DNA of 64,000 nt, taken from contig NW_026516667.1 of the NCBI RefSeq assembly GCF_025766255.1, positions 806,001 through 870,000 on the forward strand, in the 5' to 3' direction. Source of the stretch: Zychaea mexicana. Lineage: Eukaryota > Mucoromycota > Mucoromycetes > Mucorales > Lichtheimiaceae. Position numbers and translations under genes: made by a program. The notes beneath the pieces were generated by a model. That model had not been told where the DNA came from and made no database searches. It saw only the letters and a list, made by a program, of their open reading frames with translations. Shown one piece after another: positions 42,232 to 60,811 of this stretch (its first letter is position 1; each line of letters starts with the position of its first letter).

Positions 42232-42430
42232 GCACGTCGCGATTGGTGAGACCGGACTGGGCATCTCAATACCAATCGACCTTCCGTGATCCACAAAGCG
42301 ACCAAGACAAGACCCTAGCTTTGTGGTGAGAGGGTTACGGGAGCAGATGTCGATGCACCTTCCAGTGGTTGCTCCTGTCAGTACCTGCTCAAGAGCAGGG
42401 AAGCTAAGACATCGACACCCTATTATTGAT
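42232..42430 (+). ncRNA. Hairpin-rich segment after the minisatellite, possible structured RNA
   Basis: Four perfect inverted repeats lie within 190 bp: CGATTGGT (42240-42247) with ACCAATCG (42271-42278), extended by GAGA/TCTC; CCACAAAGC (42291-42299) with GCTTTGTGG (42318-42326); TGTCGATG (42348-42355) with CATCGACA (42410-42417); and inside the last, CCTGCTC (42384-42390) with GAGCAGG (42393-42399). The segment starts exactly at the last TTTTGTAG acceptor-like site of the array. It matches no RNA family I can name (not U1, U2, U4, U5, U6, U3, SRP or RNase P by eye). The strand is assigned by the splice-like signals. A noncoding transcript is an inference. Confidence 0.35.
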
Positions 42431-42970
42431 TAGTATCATGTATCAAATAAAAAATGCTTCTCGTTCGCTGAACTTATTTGTGCGGTGTTTTATATTGTTG
42501 TAAGACTTCTTCATATATGCGAGCGAGACTCCTCATTCTCGTTCCTAATTGCACAATAAAGACATTTGCATTGAGCAACATAGTTGCCATTCGAAATCGT
42601 TGCCGAAGTGACATTGATTTTGTCGTGAACAATGCTGTGATTCGGGAACAAAGGAGTCGACATTCAGAATGAGGCAGCCAACACTGACGCAGGTCTGTTT
42701 CTTAAAGGCTATCATCAATTAGAAGGGCTGTAAACCAGATCCTCCTTCTCCTACCGTTACCGAGCTTCACCACTTTGTCCTTGTCGTTTTTTTAGTACAC
42801 TTTGCTTTGGTGCACTTGTACTGCACGGTCATCTATTTTTGCGTCCTTACTTCTTGGTGAATCACCTCACCTATGTCGCTTGTTACTCTCCGTCGCATTA
42901 CTGGCTTTCTGCACTGACTGGTCGCTTTGCTCTCGTCGGATCTGCGCCAACGACGACGATCTCCGATACA

Positions 42971-43238
42971 ATAACTGCATTGTGTACAAGACCGTGCGCC
43001 GGCAACGTTTTTACCCGATACCTTCGTTGACATATGTGCTGCCAACAAGAATAGCATGAGTCTTCGTGACCTTATAGCACAAGAAGCAGCTTTTAACGTA
43101 CTTGAGCCTCCCATGGTCTGTTGTGCTTTTGTAGTTCATATACCCACTGATTCACCGTCCGAAGAACGACAACATACAAATTTTAAAAGATACTACCGAA
43201 AGCGTGACAAAACCTGCATTTTCGAAGCTGCCATGTAA
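42971..43238 (+). CDS. Hypothetical small protein or terminal exon
   Basis: One frame is open for about 90 codons from 42971 to TAA at 43236-43238, containing TFLPDTFVDICAANKNSMSL, then DLIAQEAAFNVLEPP and a basic C-terminal stretch. The composition is natural-looking. The first Met is at 43056, so either the protein starts there (60 codons) or an upstream exon exists. No family is recognised. Confidence 0.25.
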
Positions 43239-43461
43239 ATATCCATAGCAAAGTAAAAAAGACGATGATATGTCATGAGCAAAACAAGAAAAAACCAATA
43301 GTTTATAGACACAAAGCATGACTTTTAAAGCTTTTCGAGTCGTTGCAGGATTACTAAATCAGCTTTCATAGCAGTGATCATAAATTCTGGCTGGCTCGTT
43401 TTAATGGAGAGGGAAGTACAAGCAGGCCGATGACAGTCGTCGCCGTCGTCCTCAAGGAGAC

Positions 43462-43740
43462 GTGTCACCCTGCACTAACATATGTTCTACTATGCGAGTT
43501 GTGTATATACTATGCTCTGAGAGCGTAGCCGCTTATTTTGATAAGATGCCAGCGCCTGTTAAAAAAAGATACGTACCACTGAGCATGTCAAACAACCGCC
43601 AGGTTAAGTGGAATGACGTTATTAGGATCGACCACTGGCTTTTAATAAGAGCAATACGATGGCTGCTCGGAGTACTGAGATGGTTGCTAAGAACTATACT
43701 TAATACAATCAAGAAGACAGCAACATCAATATATTTGTGA
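43462..43740 (+). CDS. Hypothetical small protein with Trp-Leu-Leu amphipathic repeat
   Basis: The frame could encode 92 residues. The last 35 contain three spaced copies of a Trp-Leu-Leu motif with Arg/Lys between (WLLIRAIR, WLLGVLR, WLLRTIL), giving a cationic amphipathic helix. No homologue is recognised and no promoter is evident. It may be chance. Confidence 0.22.
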   Translation: MSPCTNICSTMRVVYILCSESVAAYFDKMPAPVKKRYVPLSMSNNRQVKWNDVIRIDHWLLIRAIRWLLGVLRWLLRTILNTIKKTATSIYL

Positions 43741-45113
43741 ATATACCACGTAGAGAAAGATCCAACAGTAGTAGAATCTTATTCCAATGCTGGTATCATC
43801 CACTTCAATAATGTTTCCAAAGACTACCACGAGGAGGTGGCACTGCGTTAGCCTTTAAAAATAGCAGTTAAATATGTGTGGTTGTAACAGTGAATGTTGG
43901 TAAAAGAGAGATTTCTTGACTGTCGTTATACTTTAACAACGAAGCCACCCGCTCAGCTTGCGCTTTTCTCATGGGAAACGAGTCTCACAATAAGCGAACA
44001 ATGGGATAATAAACAAGCACTTACTTGTATGCCTCGCATCCACATGGTTATAGGTTCCATCATTTTGAGTACAGAAGCCCCAAGTACAAGATATAACAAT
44101 AATCGCTGCTAACCAAAGTAAAAGTGATCGCCGCACGAATCATCCTAGTACCGAATCTAAAACCAACATGGATGACAACAATAGCACGCAAGAGATCATT
44201 ACTTTATCATCATATACTCGTCAATCCTTACAGGTTGCTTTAAGTTGATATTGTTGTTTGTCTTGTTCGTGTCTATCAAAGCACACACCCCTCAGGAACC
44301 AAACTTGGCTAGTACCTTCGCCTGTTGTGTAGCCTGCGTGTGGCCTGTGTGCGAAGTCTTCAATCCGCTTCTTGCGTGATAACGGTCATATCCACCTATC
44401 AGCATACGTCACGAGTCGTTCCGTTTTTTCTCTACCATCTCATAGCTCTTCATATCTCAAATGCTACTCCCTCACTGGTCCTATTAGATATCATATAAGA
44501 GCCATCTGCCATAATTTCATTATATACATTTGTAATATATGCTAAACAATCCATGCTGATTTGCTCCCACTCAACTAGATCAAAACTCAATTGTTCGATA
44601 ATGTGCTCCCTAGTTTACTTTAAATGGGATTAAAATTTGCATTGTTTATTAAAAAGAAAAATAACCAGGTTTGAAAAACAGGGGAACGGAGTTTCCCATC
44701 AGTTGTGATTTCTATTGCTCATTTCGTTCTTCTCCCTCTCAATATCAATGAAGTTGTCTTACTTTACGCATCCATTGTTTTATTCTAAGCTGAAGTGTTC
44801 TTGAATATCTTACGGTGAAACACAGGATGAATAAAAAGATGTCCAATGATATATATCCCTTATCATATCAACGGGCACCTCAAGTCCCATATTTTAAACC
44901 AACATTGCATGGACCCCACATTTCTGTAAGGATTCTATACCAACACATGTATGAATGTGTTTTATAAAAAGGAAATAAGAGGTAAGATGACAACTTTTAT
45001 GATATGTACAGTACATGATTTTAAAAATAACAATGATTTTTCCTTATTTCTATCGAGGAAGAGGGGAGGAATGAAGGTTCATGAATTTTGGAGAGAAAGA
45101 GAAGAAAGAAAGC

Positions 45114-46116
45114 TTAATACGTGTTGGTACCAAGTTCAGGCAAACGTTCAATCACATAGCGTCTACCAGAGATATACATGATCGGGATACCAGGAACTTT
45201 ACGGATACGTCGCTTCAGATCACGATCACAGGTTGCCACGATATAACACTTGTGCTGCATAATCCGTTGAACAAGGCAGTCATCTGCATAAGTGCCCTTG
45301 TGCGAGCATGGTAATCGCTCGAATCGAGGGTCACGTGCAATCCTATAGTAGAACGGGTCTCAATAAGCATTCGCCACCTTGAAAAACCATTTCCCGTCCA
45401 CCGTTTCATTAACTTACTTGAGTGCAATACGATATTTGGGACCCAACTTTTCCAATTCGGCAAGAACACAATCCGTGATACAAGGAATCGCTAAAATAAA
45501 TGATTGGCCACGGAATGAATGAGCTACTTGTTTGGACATATAAACGAAAACACAGACAAACATTTTGGTGAAAAAGTTGAAGAGCTTACATTTAGCGTAC
45601 AAACAATCCATCATTGCCTTTACAAGTTCCAGTTTGTTTTGGATCGAAAAGTTGATAAAGTTGGTATCGACCAGAACGTGATAAGGAGGACCGAGGGCAG
45701 AGTTATACTGAAAGAACATGGAAGATGCCACCTGGGGCCTATATCATAACACACATCAGTTTAGTGCATTCGTTTAACCAATCGCTATAGGTATGGAATA
45801 CATACACCTTTCGTACGGCAGCCTTTTCTTTATCTTCTTCCTTCTTCTTTTGTTTTTCTTGATTCGCTTTCCTATATGTAGATCCAACACATGTCATGAT
45901 TAGTTTATCGGATTGTTTAACTCGATTTGTCAAAGACTTTTCCAGGTTTGTCAAAATAACATACAATCGCGAATCGTTTGGATTGATCATGCGCTTGGCA
46001 ACCGAAAATTGTCTGGTTTTTCTTGCTTTACCCTACAATTCAATAATTATCCTGGTTCTTTAGTTGTCGAGCAAAAAGGCAATAGATCTCTAAACATTTT
46101 CGACAATTATTACCAT
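45114..46116 (-). CDS. FCF1: rRNA-processing endonuclease FCF1/UTP24
   Basis: This PIN-domain nuclease of the small-subunit processome cleaves pre-rRNA at the A1/A2 sites in the nucleolus. The start codon stands alone: ATG at 46116-46114 is directly followed by a GT-AG intron (to 46035), and the second exon opens [20 protein letters not shown]. Later exons read [60 protein letters not shown], and [19 protein letters not shown], ending [11 protein letters not shown] before TAA at 45114. The four PIN-domain acidic positions (Asp in VDTN, TDCV, DDCL, CDRD) are all present. Confidence 0.93.
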
Positions 46117-46781
46117 CGTGTATAAGTTAATGCCAGGAGAATAAAACGATTCGAGATCTTGAGTAAAAAAAATTAACTTAAAAAAATGTGACGGAGTTTT
46201 TCTAATTACTCCTCCACTGAGTGTGCATAAGATTGACCGAACTACACAAGTTGCTGTCAGGTGTCTGTGTCCTTTTATTTCATCATATCATACTAATTTT
46301 TGCTGCTGTTTGTCGCGCTGTCTTCAAGGCAGACTTAAAAGGATCAAGCAGATGTTTGCATGTCATATATTTGGTACATGCGATAAATTGCATAAGATAT
46401 GTGGAAGATAAATGGTGCGGCAACAAGTTCAATTATAGGTAGTATATTAAACATTATTACTACATGAAAAATGTCGTCGTCAGGCATCTCTAACCTTTGT
46501 TTAGCTGGTCATAGTAATCGTCAATGATTTTTCTTAAGGCTATATTGCTCACATGGCCTAATTCACTATACTGCTAAGTTTCAATCTGTTGCTCAATTGG
46601 CCCGAAGAAGTCTCGATGGCTTACAAGATGTTGCGGATCGTGTTCAAAGCATAGCATATTTTTTCTCATGGATTATGAATCCTCCAGCAAAAGATTAAAC
46701 AAACAGGTGTATTATTTATAAAAGTATTATCATGCTATGGTGTATGAATATGAAAGAAGGGAGCCTGTTCTATTGATCTTT
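46117..46781. other. Intergenic region
   Basis: This AT-rich spacer lies between two minus-strand genes and includes the FCF1 promoter. I see no gene or structured RNA. Confidence 0.5.
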
Positions 46782-48818
46782 CTACTCCGTATCCACATTA
46801 GTAGCCGAGCCTTGTCCTTCTTCTGCAGCAGTAGGTCCACCTTGTTTTTTCTTTTGATGAAATTTACAATATGATCAGTAAGATACAACACACACATCCG
46901 CAGGTTGTGATAGATAAGCAAACTTACTGCTTCCATGGCAGCCACCTTGGCCTTCAACATAGCAAGTTCCAGATTGCGCCGCGCAATTTCTTGCTTCTTT
47001 TTGTTATACTCGATTTGCTTCTCTAGTTGTTCCTTTTTCCGTCGTTGTTGCTCTTCGCGTATCTTTGCAAGTTCTGCTGCACGCTTCTTGACAAGCTCCG
47101 GATCCGGTTCTGCATGCTGTTGCTGTTGCTCCTGTTGCTTATATTGTTGCTGTTGCTGCTGGGACTCTTTACGCCAAAACACCTTGACGAAACGGTTGTT
47201 AAATAGGACTTCGGGTGATTGATGCGCTTTTAAAGCTTCATCATGCGTCTTGAACTCGAGGAACGCGCGCTGGTTTTCAGGCTGCAGCTCAATATCCACA
47301 ATGGTACCAAACCTTTTAAAAGTTTCGGTGACAGAGTCGATAGTGCATGCTTCGGTGGGGATCTTCTCAATGACGAGACGCGTGCTGTTCTTGTTGTATC
47401 GAGTAGTATAAGGTACTTCTTGGTAACTTTGCTGCTGATGGTGCCGTTGTTGCGGTTGCGGTTGTTGGTTCTGATGTTGCGGCTGTTTGGGCGTTTCGGC
47501 CATGTCGGCGGGATTTTTAAATTCGTAGGGCGTTGTAGTCATATTATAAGGGGTGACCTGACCTACTCTCATATTATATGAATTAGTTAGTAAAGAAATG
47601 GCAAAGTCATTTGATAGTATCATTCTTCCCCCCCTCCCCTTTACTCTCTTTTTACCTGACATATTCATCATCATGGGGTTTGACATCGGGGCAGAACCAG
47701 GCGTGCTGAACATGGCTTGGAAATTTGAATAATCTGCAACGGCGACATTTTGACCATGATCATATCTACAACTGTCACCAAACAGACAAAAGCCACGTTC
47801 TACAGCAAGACAGCAGCGCAGGTTAGCACCATGTAGACACACATACACACAACGGTTATCCCAATGTATACCTTCAAAGTGACGACAAGGTTGTCGAATT
47901 CTTGGCTCTTGTTGTTGATTTGGTATTTCTGCACGGTTTCCAAGACGCTTACGCAAGTGTTCAGGTAAGGTTGAAAAGACTCGTTCTTGTTCAGGCGACC
48001 GTGACAGCTTGGTAGGCCGTTCTTCTTCATTGGTATGTGAATCTTCTGGATTTTTGCGTTTTGATGTTGTTGCTGAGGTGATATCCGTTGTGGCAGCGTG
48101 GGAAATATCATTAACAACCGTCTCTTCTTCAACGTTCACGTTCCGTCGCTTAAAGTTACGATCATCGTCTTCTTCGTCATCGCTTTCTTCCTTTTCACGC
48201 TTTCGTCCTGTCACTATTTCATCAACATCATTTTTTAGTGTTGTTGCTACTGCTGCTGGTGTTTTCTGAGCTGTCGACGAGCTGGTATTGTCACGCGCTG
48301 CGATAATCCCGTCGATTACGTTAAATACGGCTTCAACTGCCTTGTCTGTGTCTAATGATATATACATGCAACCGTGCCGTGTGTACTTAGCTGCTGTTCC
48401 CGGCTTTTTTTTGCAATAACATTTCCAAATCTTTTTTTTGTCTACATATACATCATGACACGTACTTTCTTCACAAAAAACGGATAACTCATTCTTGTAA
48501 GTGGTCAACAAATCATCACGAGACGATCCTTTGTTGATGAACAAAAGAATAAAATCTAGCAATGCTTCTGGATCGGCTTCAGTGCTACATGAAAGAGGAA
48601 AAAAAGAACAGTCAAAGAACGCGCGTAAAGATCACAAAAAATACGGTCTAGCATCGCTCCCCATTATGAACGTTTTCAATCACTGTCCCCTCCACCACCT
48701 TCTCCAATCACTTTTTGGATTAAAACAAACATCCAACGTAAGGATTAACTTACAATGGCTCGAGAACGATCAACAGCCGCTTGCGAAGAGTTTCTGTTTC
48801 TTCAGGTGAAAAATCCAT
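46782..48818 (-). CDS. RBM26/RBM27-like CCCH-zinc-finger and RRM protein
   Basis: This RNA-binding protein has a PWI-like N-terminal helical region (MDFSPEETETLRKRLLIVLE, then TEADPEALLDFILLFINK), a disordered charged linker, a C-x8-C-x5-C-x3-H zinc finger (CCLAVERGFCLFGDSCRYDH), and one RRM (RLVIEKIPTEACTIDSV to RAFLEFKTHDEALKAH, then FVKVFWR). A Gln/Glu-rich coiled coil follows. Human RBM26/27 and fission yeast Rmn1 work with nuclear exosome adaptors that degrade polyadenylated RNA, so a similar role is likely. Introns include one after the first 22 residues and one just before the C-terminus, where the acceptor ATCAAAAG|A keeps the frame into an acidic end (stop 46782-46784). Confidence 0.9.
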
Positions 48819-49622
48819 TGTAAAGGAAGTGAAGTCGGAAAAAGAACGCTGAGCTGAGGCCGGCAAAGGCTGACTGGCAATGCTGCGGAGTGAAACTTTT
48901 TTTTTGCGAACGTTTAGCTTCACTTCTTGTTGTTTTGTCGACCACAACCAATCCCTATATGTATATTTTTTGACTGTGATTACAGAAGTGCAGTATTCAA
49001 AGACAATCAAGCTGCTTAGGTACGCTTGGATATAGGACAGGTTGTGGATTAATAAGTCATGTGTCAAACGTCAAATAATTCCATATCTTTTTGGCTTATG
49101 TCATTCATAGAATTGATCTAGACTATAGGTTGTTATGTTTATAGATGTAGAGTTATGATATTCCTTAAGCTACTGAGTCAGTGCACAAACTGGAACAAAG
49201 CGTATCCAATTTGTACGCTATTGTTAAATACTATCTCGTCATGCCGTATAAAGGTCTAAAGGATAATGAAAAATATGCATTCCCGTATATCCTAGCCCAA
49301 ATCATGCAAAAAAGCTCAAAGCTCTGTTGCATCAAGTGTATTCAGTGTGCACATTGTTTTGCCATAAGCACAAAACTCAGCGTATCATCCATCTTTCTAC
49401 CAATACGTACTTTGAGGAACAAAGAAAAGATGAATCCTGTTTTGGGTGACAAAGGATCCATTTACGCGTTGTAAGGCCATGCCGACCATCATCATATCCG
49501 CGAAAAGAAATGAAAAACGCCGCGCAACAAATCGCGTAAAAAAATTAGCAAAAAACAATTTTTGTTCTGCTGCGTTTCGTTTCTTCTCCCTTTTCCAAGT
49601 ACACTACGTTCTTTAATCAGCC
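48819..49622. other. Divergent promoter region between RBM26-like and ISWI genes
   Basis: This 0.8-kb spacer carries both promoters. Short open frames (for example 49181-49474) lack domains. A pyrimidine-rich stretch precedes the ISWI start. Confidence 0.5.
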
Positions 49623-54209
<4,587 letters not shown>

Positions 54210-54480
54210 AAAGTATAATTAGTAAACCTCACATCTTTTTCACATATACACACTCTTTTACTCACATCCTCAACCCTGCCCCATAAACAACAACTATTAC
54301 AATCATACATGTTCAATGCTCCGCTACCCACAACCCAGATCAGTAAATAATAAAAAGCCGTGCAAAAACAAAGTTTATATATACAATGCTCGAAATGGGT
54401 AATATCTATGTGGTTATGCACAGTGCATGGTTATTGATTTTTCTGCGGAGTGTTCTTTTTCATGTGAAGATGAAAGTTTG

Positions 54481-55708
54481 TTAATCAGCTTCTTCCGCAC
54501 AGTACCCGGGCGGACAATCAGCAGCGTCATAGGGCGGTAACAAAGGCAATGGCTCTGTTTGATGCCGAAGAAACTTGGGCTTAGTAAGCAGCGTATTGTC
54601 GCTTACAACAACGTCATCGGTGTATGGCAATAAAAGTTCATCTTCCAAGGCAACCTCAGCTGCCGATGCTGTTGCTATAAAAACTGGCACCAAAAACGTT
54701 TTTTTCTTGGTCTGCAGTGTGTTTTGTTTGCATTTCACAACGATCTTGACACTATATCGCATATCCACCTGTCGTCCATATTCAAAGGAAGGTGAAACAC
54801 CATCTTCTTCATTTAGCAGAATAAGAAATTCTCCGGTTTCCATCCGACGCTGGACGTGCTTGAGAACAATGGTTTTCGTGGAATGAAACGCACTTGTCGT
54901 CACCTTGAAATGTTGCTCGAGAGAAACCGTAGCGAAAATCAGATCGCTTGCTCGAATAGCGACTCGTAATATGTCGCCAATATGGTACGTCGTAGTGGGG
55001 ACACGGACGGCGACTGATATCGGACCAAGCTGCTTTTCTTCTTTGAAAGAAGTAGTTGAGGATGCAAGTGCTAGCGTAGGTGGTATCGGTATTTTGGGTT
55101 GGAAGGATACAACGCAAGGTTCTGTTTGGAAAGGTCGGAGTCCCGGTCGATCGAGCGTGGCGACGATATGAAAGGCATAGTAAACGAGTGTATTATTGAG
55201 CGCTGATGGTGGATAGTTGACGTTTGGCATAGCACAGGTGAATGGAAAAAGATGATAGCCCGGTTCCATCACTGGCCAGTTACGAACACTCTCAGTATCA
55301 TGGGAAGGATGGCCCCACAAGACTGTCCTAACGTTGAATATGCGATCTTCCACTATCCGTTTACCCCAAGCAATTGCATCGTAATTGAGCATCTCTAAAA
55401 GTGTATGGCACGCATATTATGTGAGTTTTCTTTGGAGGTATCATGCTATGTACAGTCCTTATATTCTCACTCTATGTACCTGATAATTTGAACGCAAGTT
55501 TCAACTGCACAGCAGCCAAAGGCTCACTCAATTGTACGAGCACTGTGCCTTCAAAAAGTGCGCCTGGCGAACAGGTTAGCTGGCCATCTTGATTGCAATA
55601 CTGTGGTGCTGGCTCAATGCGAAAACGCACAGGGGCTTTCTTGTACTTTGATGATAGAGAGTCAACATGGCGAAGGATCATTTCCACCTGGTCCTGCCGG
55701 TGAACCAT
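54481..55708 (-). CDS. Alpha-arrestin (arrestin N- and C-domain) trafficking adaptor
   Basis: This cytosolic adaptor is likely to recruit a HECT ubiquitin ligase to membrane proteins. Exon 1 (55708-55472) has the arrestin N-domain strands (VRFRIEPAPQY, SPGALFEGTVLVQLSEPL). Exon 2 continues with RIFNVRTVLWG, PGYHLFPFTCAMPNVNYPPS and the C-domain (LGPISVAVRVPTTTYHIGD). Near the end is LPPYDAADCPPGY, whose LPPY core resembles the PY motifs bound by WW domains. The stop is 54481-54483. It converges with ISWI. Its cargo cannot be inferred. Confidence 0.85.
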
Positions 55709-55918
55709 GATATATCATTTAATGTCTGGAATAATAAAGAAGTTACAGAGATGTATGAAAGGGGGTGAGAGGGAAAGAGAGTAAAGAAGAGCTTCAGATG
55801 GAGTCGCAAAAAATAAGAAATAAGGAACCGGACGTGGAAAAGAGTAGCAGGAAGGGATCGACGAATCTCTTTTATCTTAGATTAAGCATTTTTATTCGCT
55901 GCGGTGTTAAGGCGTCTA

Positions 55919-57633
<1,715 letters not shown>

Positions 57634-60600
57634 TGCGTTGTGCTGTTTTCTATAAGTCGTTTGACAAACAAAGGGGGGAGGGAGGAGTAGGAAATAAGGG
57701 GTATTGGGGAATAGAGAAGAAAAAAGAATAAGGGTTTCAAGTAGCCTTTCCTTTTATAATTATCGGGGTCTGAGACACCATGATTCTGTGGTTACACCAG
57801 AAACAGCATTCCACCATGAAGCAGTAATTGACCGTCAGTTGTTACAAGCATGATTGGTACTATATAGCATGAGCGCCATCGCCAGCGTCATCATAACGGC
57901 CTTCTATTATTATGGTTAAGGTCGCATGCACTCTCTACTTTCTGCCACGCGGACAAATGCACAAGACACTTCAAAATAAAAAGAAAAACAAACAAGCACC
58001 GATTACGTAAACAGTCGGTCCGCGGAGCTCTTTTAACCGACACCAAACCACCCTTCTCTCTTCCTTTCTCTTTTTCCAGCAAAATGATTTAACACGATCG
58101 GGTTGGATAAGATCCACATGGGTAGGACACGTATACGACTTTGGAGAGTTTGTGTAGCTGAAAAAAGAAACTCATATTATGACGACAATAGAGGAAAATG
58201 GCTGGTCATTCATTGACATAGTACGGTACAATGTAGTATGATCAAAGGGATTGTAGACCCGTACCTCCTGCCGCTGCTTGTGTTATGTCATACACGCTAT
58301 GAAAGTGAGTGGCGGATTGACTTACGTAAGCTGAGTTTTTAAGTTCCGGGATCTGCTGTCAGTCAAAATAGCCTCTTGCCGTTGTACTTGTCGAGACCAA
58401 AATAGATCTCGAGACCCTATTATCTCCATAAACAGACTACACCACGTCGGATGAATAATATTGCACGGATATACATATGCTCAAACACCTTTCCCCCTAG
58501 TGTCACCAGGAATGAATTCAGTATTATATAATCAGTGAATAAAGAGATGTGGTGCCGCTCTTATGTTTACAGTAACTGACTTATCTGCTGGCGGTGGTCA
58601 AACCAATAATTCGGTGCTCCACTATAAACAAGTTGAGCGAGACATCATGATGACTCGAAATACTCTACAACGACAAATGGCACTGATGTGATTTGGTGCA
58701 GATAAGCTAGAAGAAAATAGCTCGATAGTAACGTTTGCATACCGCTCACTAGTTTCAGACCACATGATATGGGGTGAATAATCATGCCAACCATCATAAT
58801 CTCTAATGAGGAAAATATTTTTCAAACTTATGCTTCACTTTCAAATCATTTGTGCAATATGCAGAATGGCCATATATATACATGTTGTGATAACGTGAGC
58901 TTGAATCCAATGCTCGTAATTAATAGTCTCGGTGGTTTAGAATAGCATCGAGAGCACTCCTATTAACATTTATGTTGCACCATTTACTATGGTAATAAAT
59001 CGATTCACATATGGGTGTCACTAGAAACGACTAATCCCAGTACGATAAACAAATAAGACTACTCAGTACCGCCTTCACTGGTTGATCTGCGAACCCTCAA
59101 CTTATAGCAAAACTAGAAGTCTTTAGAAGTCTTGATTATAAGATAATATCGTGGAAAACAAGAAAGATATAAGCTAAATATATATATGGAAATTTTCAAC
59201 AGATAATATGTGCATGATAATATTACTAGCGGTAAACAGCAAACGTCCACTGTAAACATGTGTATAAATACCATAGGGACCTTTCTTGCGCGGTTTACTT
59301 ATTGTAGTGTCTGGTTTGTTGCTGATGTAGTTGTTATGAAATTACTCGCTCTTCTGTAGCTTATGTGATTGTTCCGCTTATCATTAATTCGTTACTTTTA
59401 GACCTAAATCGAAACAATAACCGCTGCTTTAAAAAACAGCGTTAAAAATATGCAGCTCGGTTTTCTAGGAATGGTAATAATAATTACTTAATGCAAAACT
59501 CACAAATAATCAGCATTGTACCCTATTGTAACGTTCAGGGCGGTAAAGTCCTGTATACTAAATCATATATAATACAGCTATATGACGTTGTTGCTAAGTA
59601 GGCATTGTGTAATACTACTTTCCTTGGGGATCATTGCTAAGCTACTAAATCGCACTTTTTTTTCGCATTTAAAAGCTTGATGATCTTCAATATATCGGAT
59701 TCTGTACTGAATACACTTTTACGCGCAGTGCCCACCAGAATTTAGCCAGTACAATCGACCTCACTGTTTTCAACTCCACAATTCGAAGTGCCTCGGATTT
59801 TGTAACGTGTGCTTGTACCTTAGAAATCCTAAATTCTTTACCAGAAACCCGTTTTTCGTAACCGTTTTCGTGATTTTTTCTTAGTATGCGCAATGCAGAG
59901 CCGGCCGTGTCCTTAAGAATTTACGTGTGGGACCCTTCCTAGTGGCGGCATTTGCCTCTAATTACACTCAATTATTATCATTATTTGACACATATGGACG
60001 ATGATTTGCAGTAAGTCGATCTATTATTAAACGCAAACAGCAAATGTCTCATACTTCTACGCGTTAGATATGCATATAAAGGCAGCTTCATAAATTGAGC
60101 TATATTACATATACGGTTTTATAAAACAAAACCTTTTTGCTTGCCCTTACTATACCAGTGATCCATAGCATTTTAGTGACACGGGATAACGAACATATTA
60201 ATCTATCTGTGCCATTTTCCCATCATGAATTTTCTCACAGCTGGAATATAGATCGTCACGTGTTATGAACTTATTCCACACCACGTCTTAATACCATGTA
60301 TCAGTATTCAGCTCCATGTGCAGGAAGTACCAGTGATAAAATTCAATGCTTACATGACGACGAACTATTGTTGCTGGATACTCAGCATGTCAATTCAAGA
60401 AACGGTCTGGATGAGACGGGCTTGCAATACCGCTAATATTTGCGTAACGTTTCTTTTGCGGGTACTTGCCATATACGCTATGATCTAGAAATGAGAGCAC
60501 GAGGGGGGAAAGGTTTGAGCATATTCTAGTGCAAGTACCGGTGTGCGGCAGAAATTATACAGCGCGAATTGCAATATGTAGAGCATATCATGAAATGTGT

Positions 60601-60811
60601 GTGTGAAAAGTTGACAACAAAAAGCAGCCGGGGTAAGCCCGCCAGGAGTTGGCACGGCAAATTATGATTGGACTAAAATGTCAAATTCTAGTGGACGGAT
60701 ACGTACCTGACCGTTCACTCGCATTCGCTTTTCTCTCTTCCTTTCTCCCTTTGACCCAACGCCCTCTTTCTCTCCCTCTATCCATTTTTTTGCTCCTCAT
60801 ACCTTTGCATA
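57634..60811. other. 3.2-kb gene-poor region
   Basis: AT-rich sequence without a supportable gene. It contains the promoter of the dehydratase (left) and of the TPR-MYND gene (right, with CT-rich runs at about 60732-60795). Short frames such as 58622-58825 and 59687-59893 have no domain. I see no tRNA, repeat array or transposon end. Confidence 0.45.

Larger units (their letters stand above)
42440..45113. other. Intergenic region with weak coding candidates
   Basis: No gene is certain. Two stretches have protein-like composition and are listed separately (around 42970-43238 and 43462-43740). The rest is AT-rich. The right end is downstream of FCF1. No tRNA, snRNA or transposon was recognised. 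Confidence 0.4.

Noticed and set aside
41546..42305. Three overlapping long minus-strand frames rich in Thr, His and Pro
   Set aside because: All three frames are open because the G/T-rich repeat contains no stop codons on that strand. The translations are just the minisatellite read in three phases.
42232..42430. Signal recognition particle RNA because of a GGAGCAG word
   Set aside because: The characteristic GNAR-capped helix 8 and Alu-domain sequences are not present around it.
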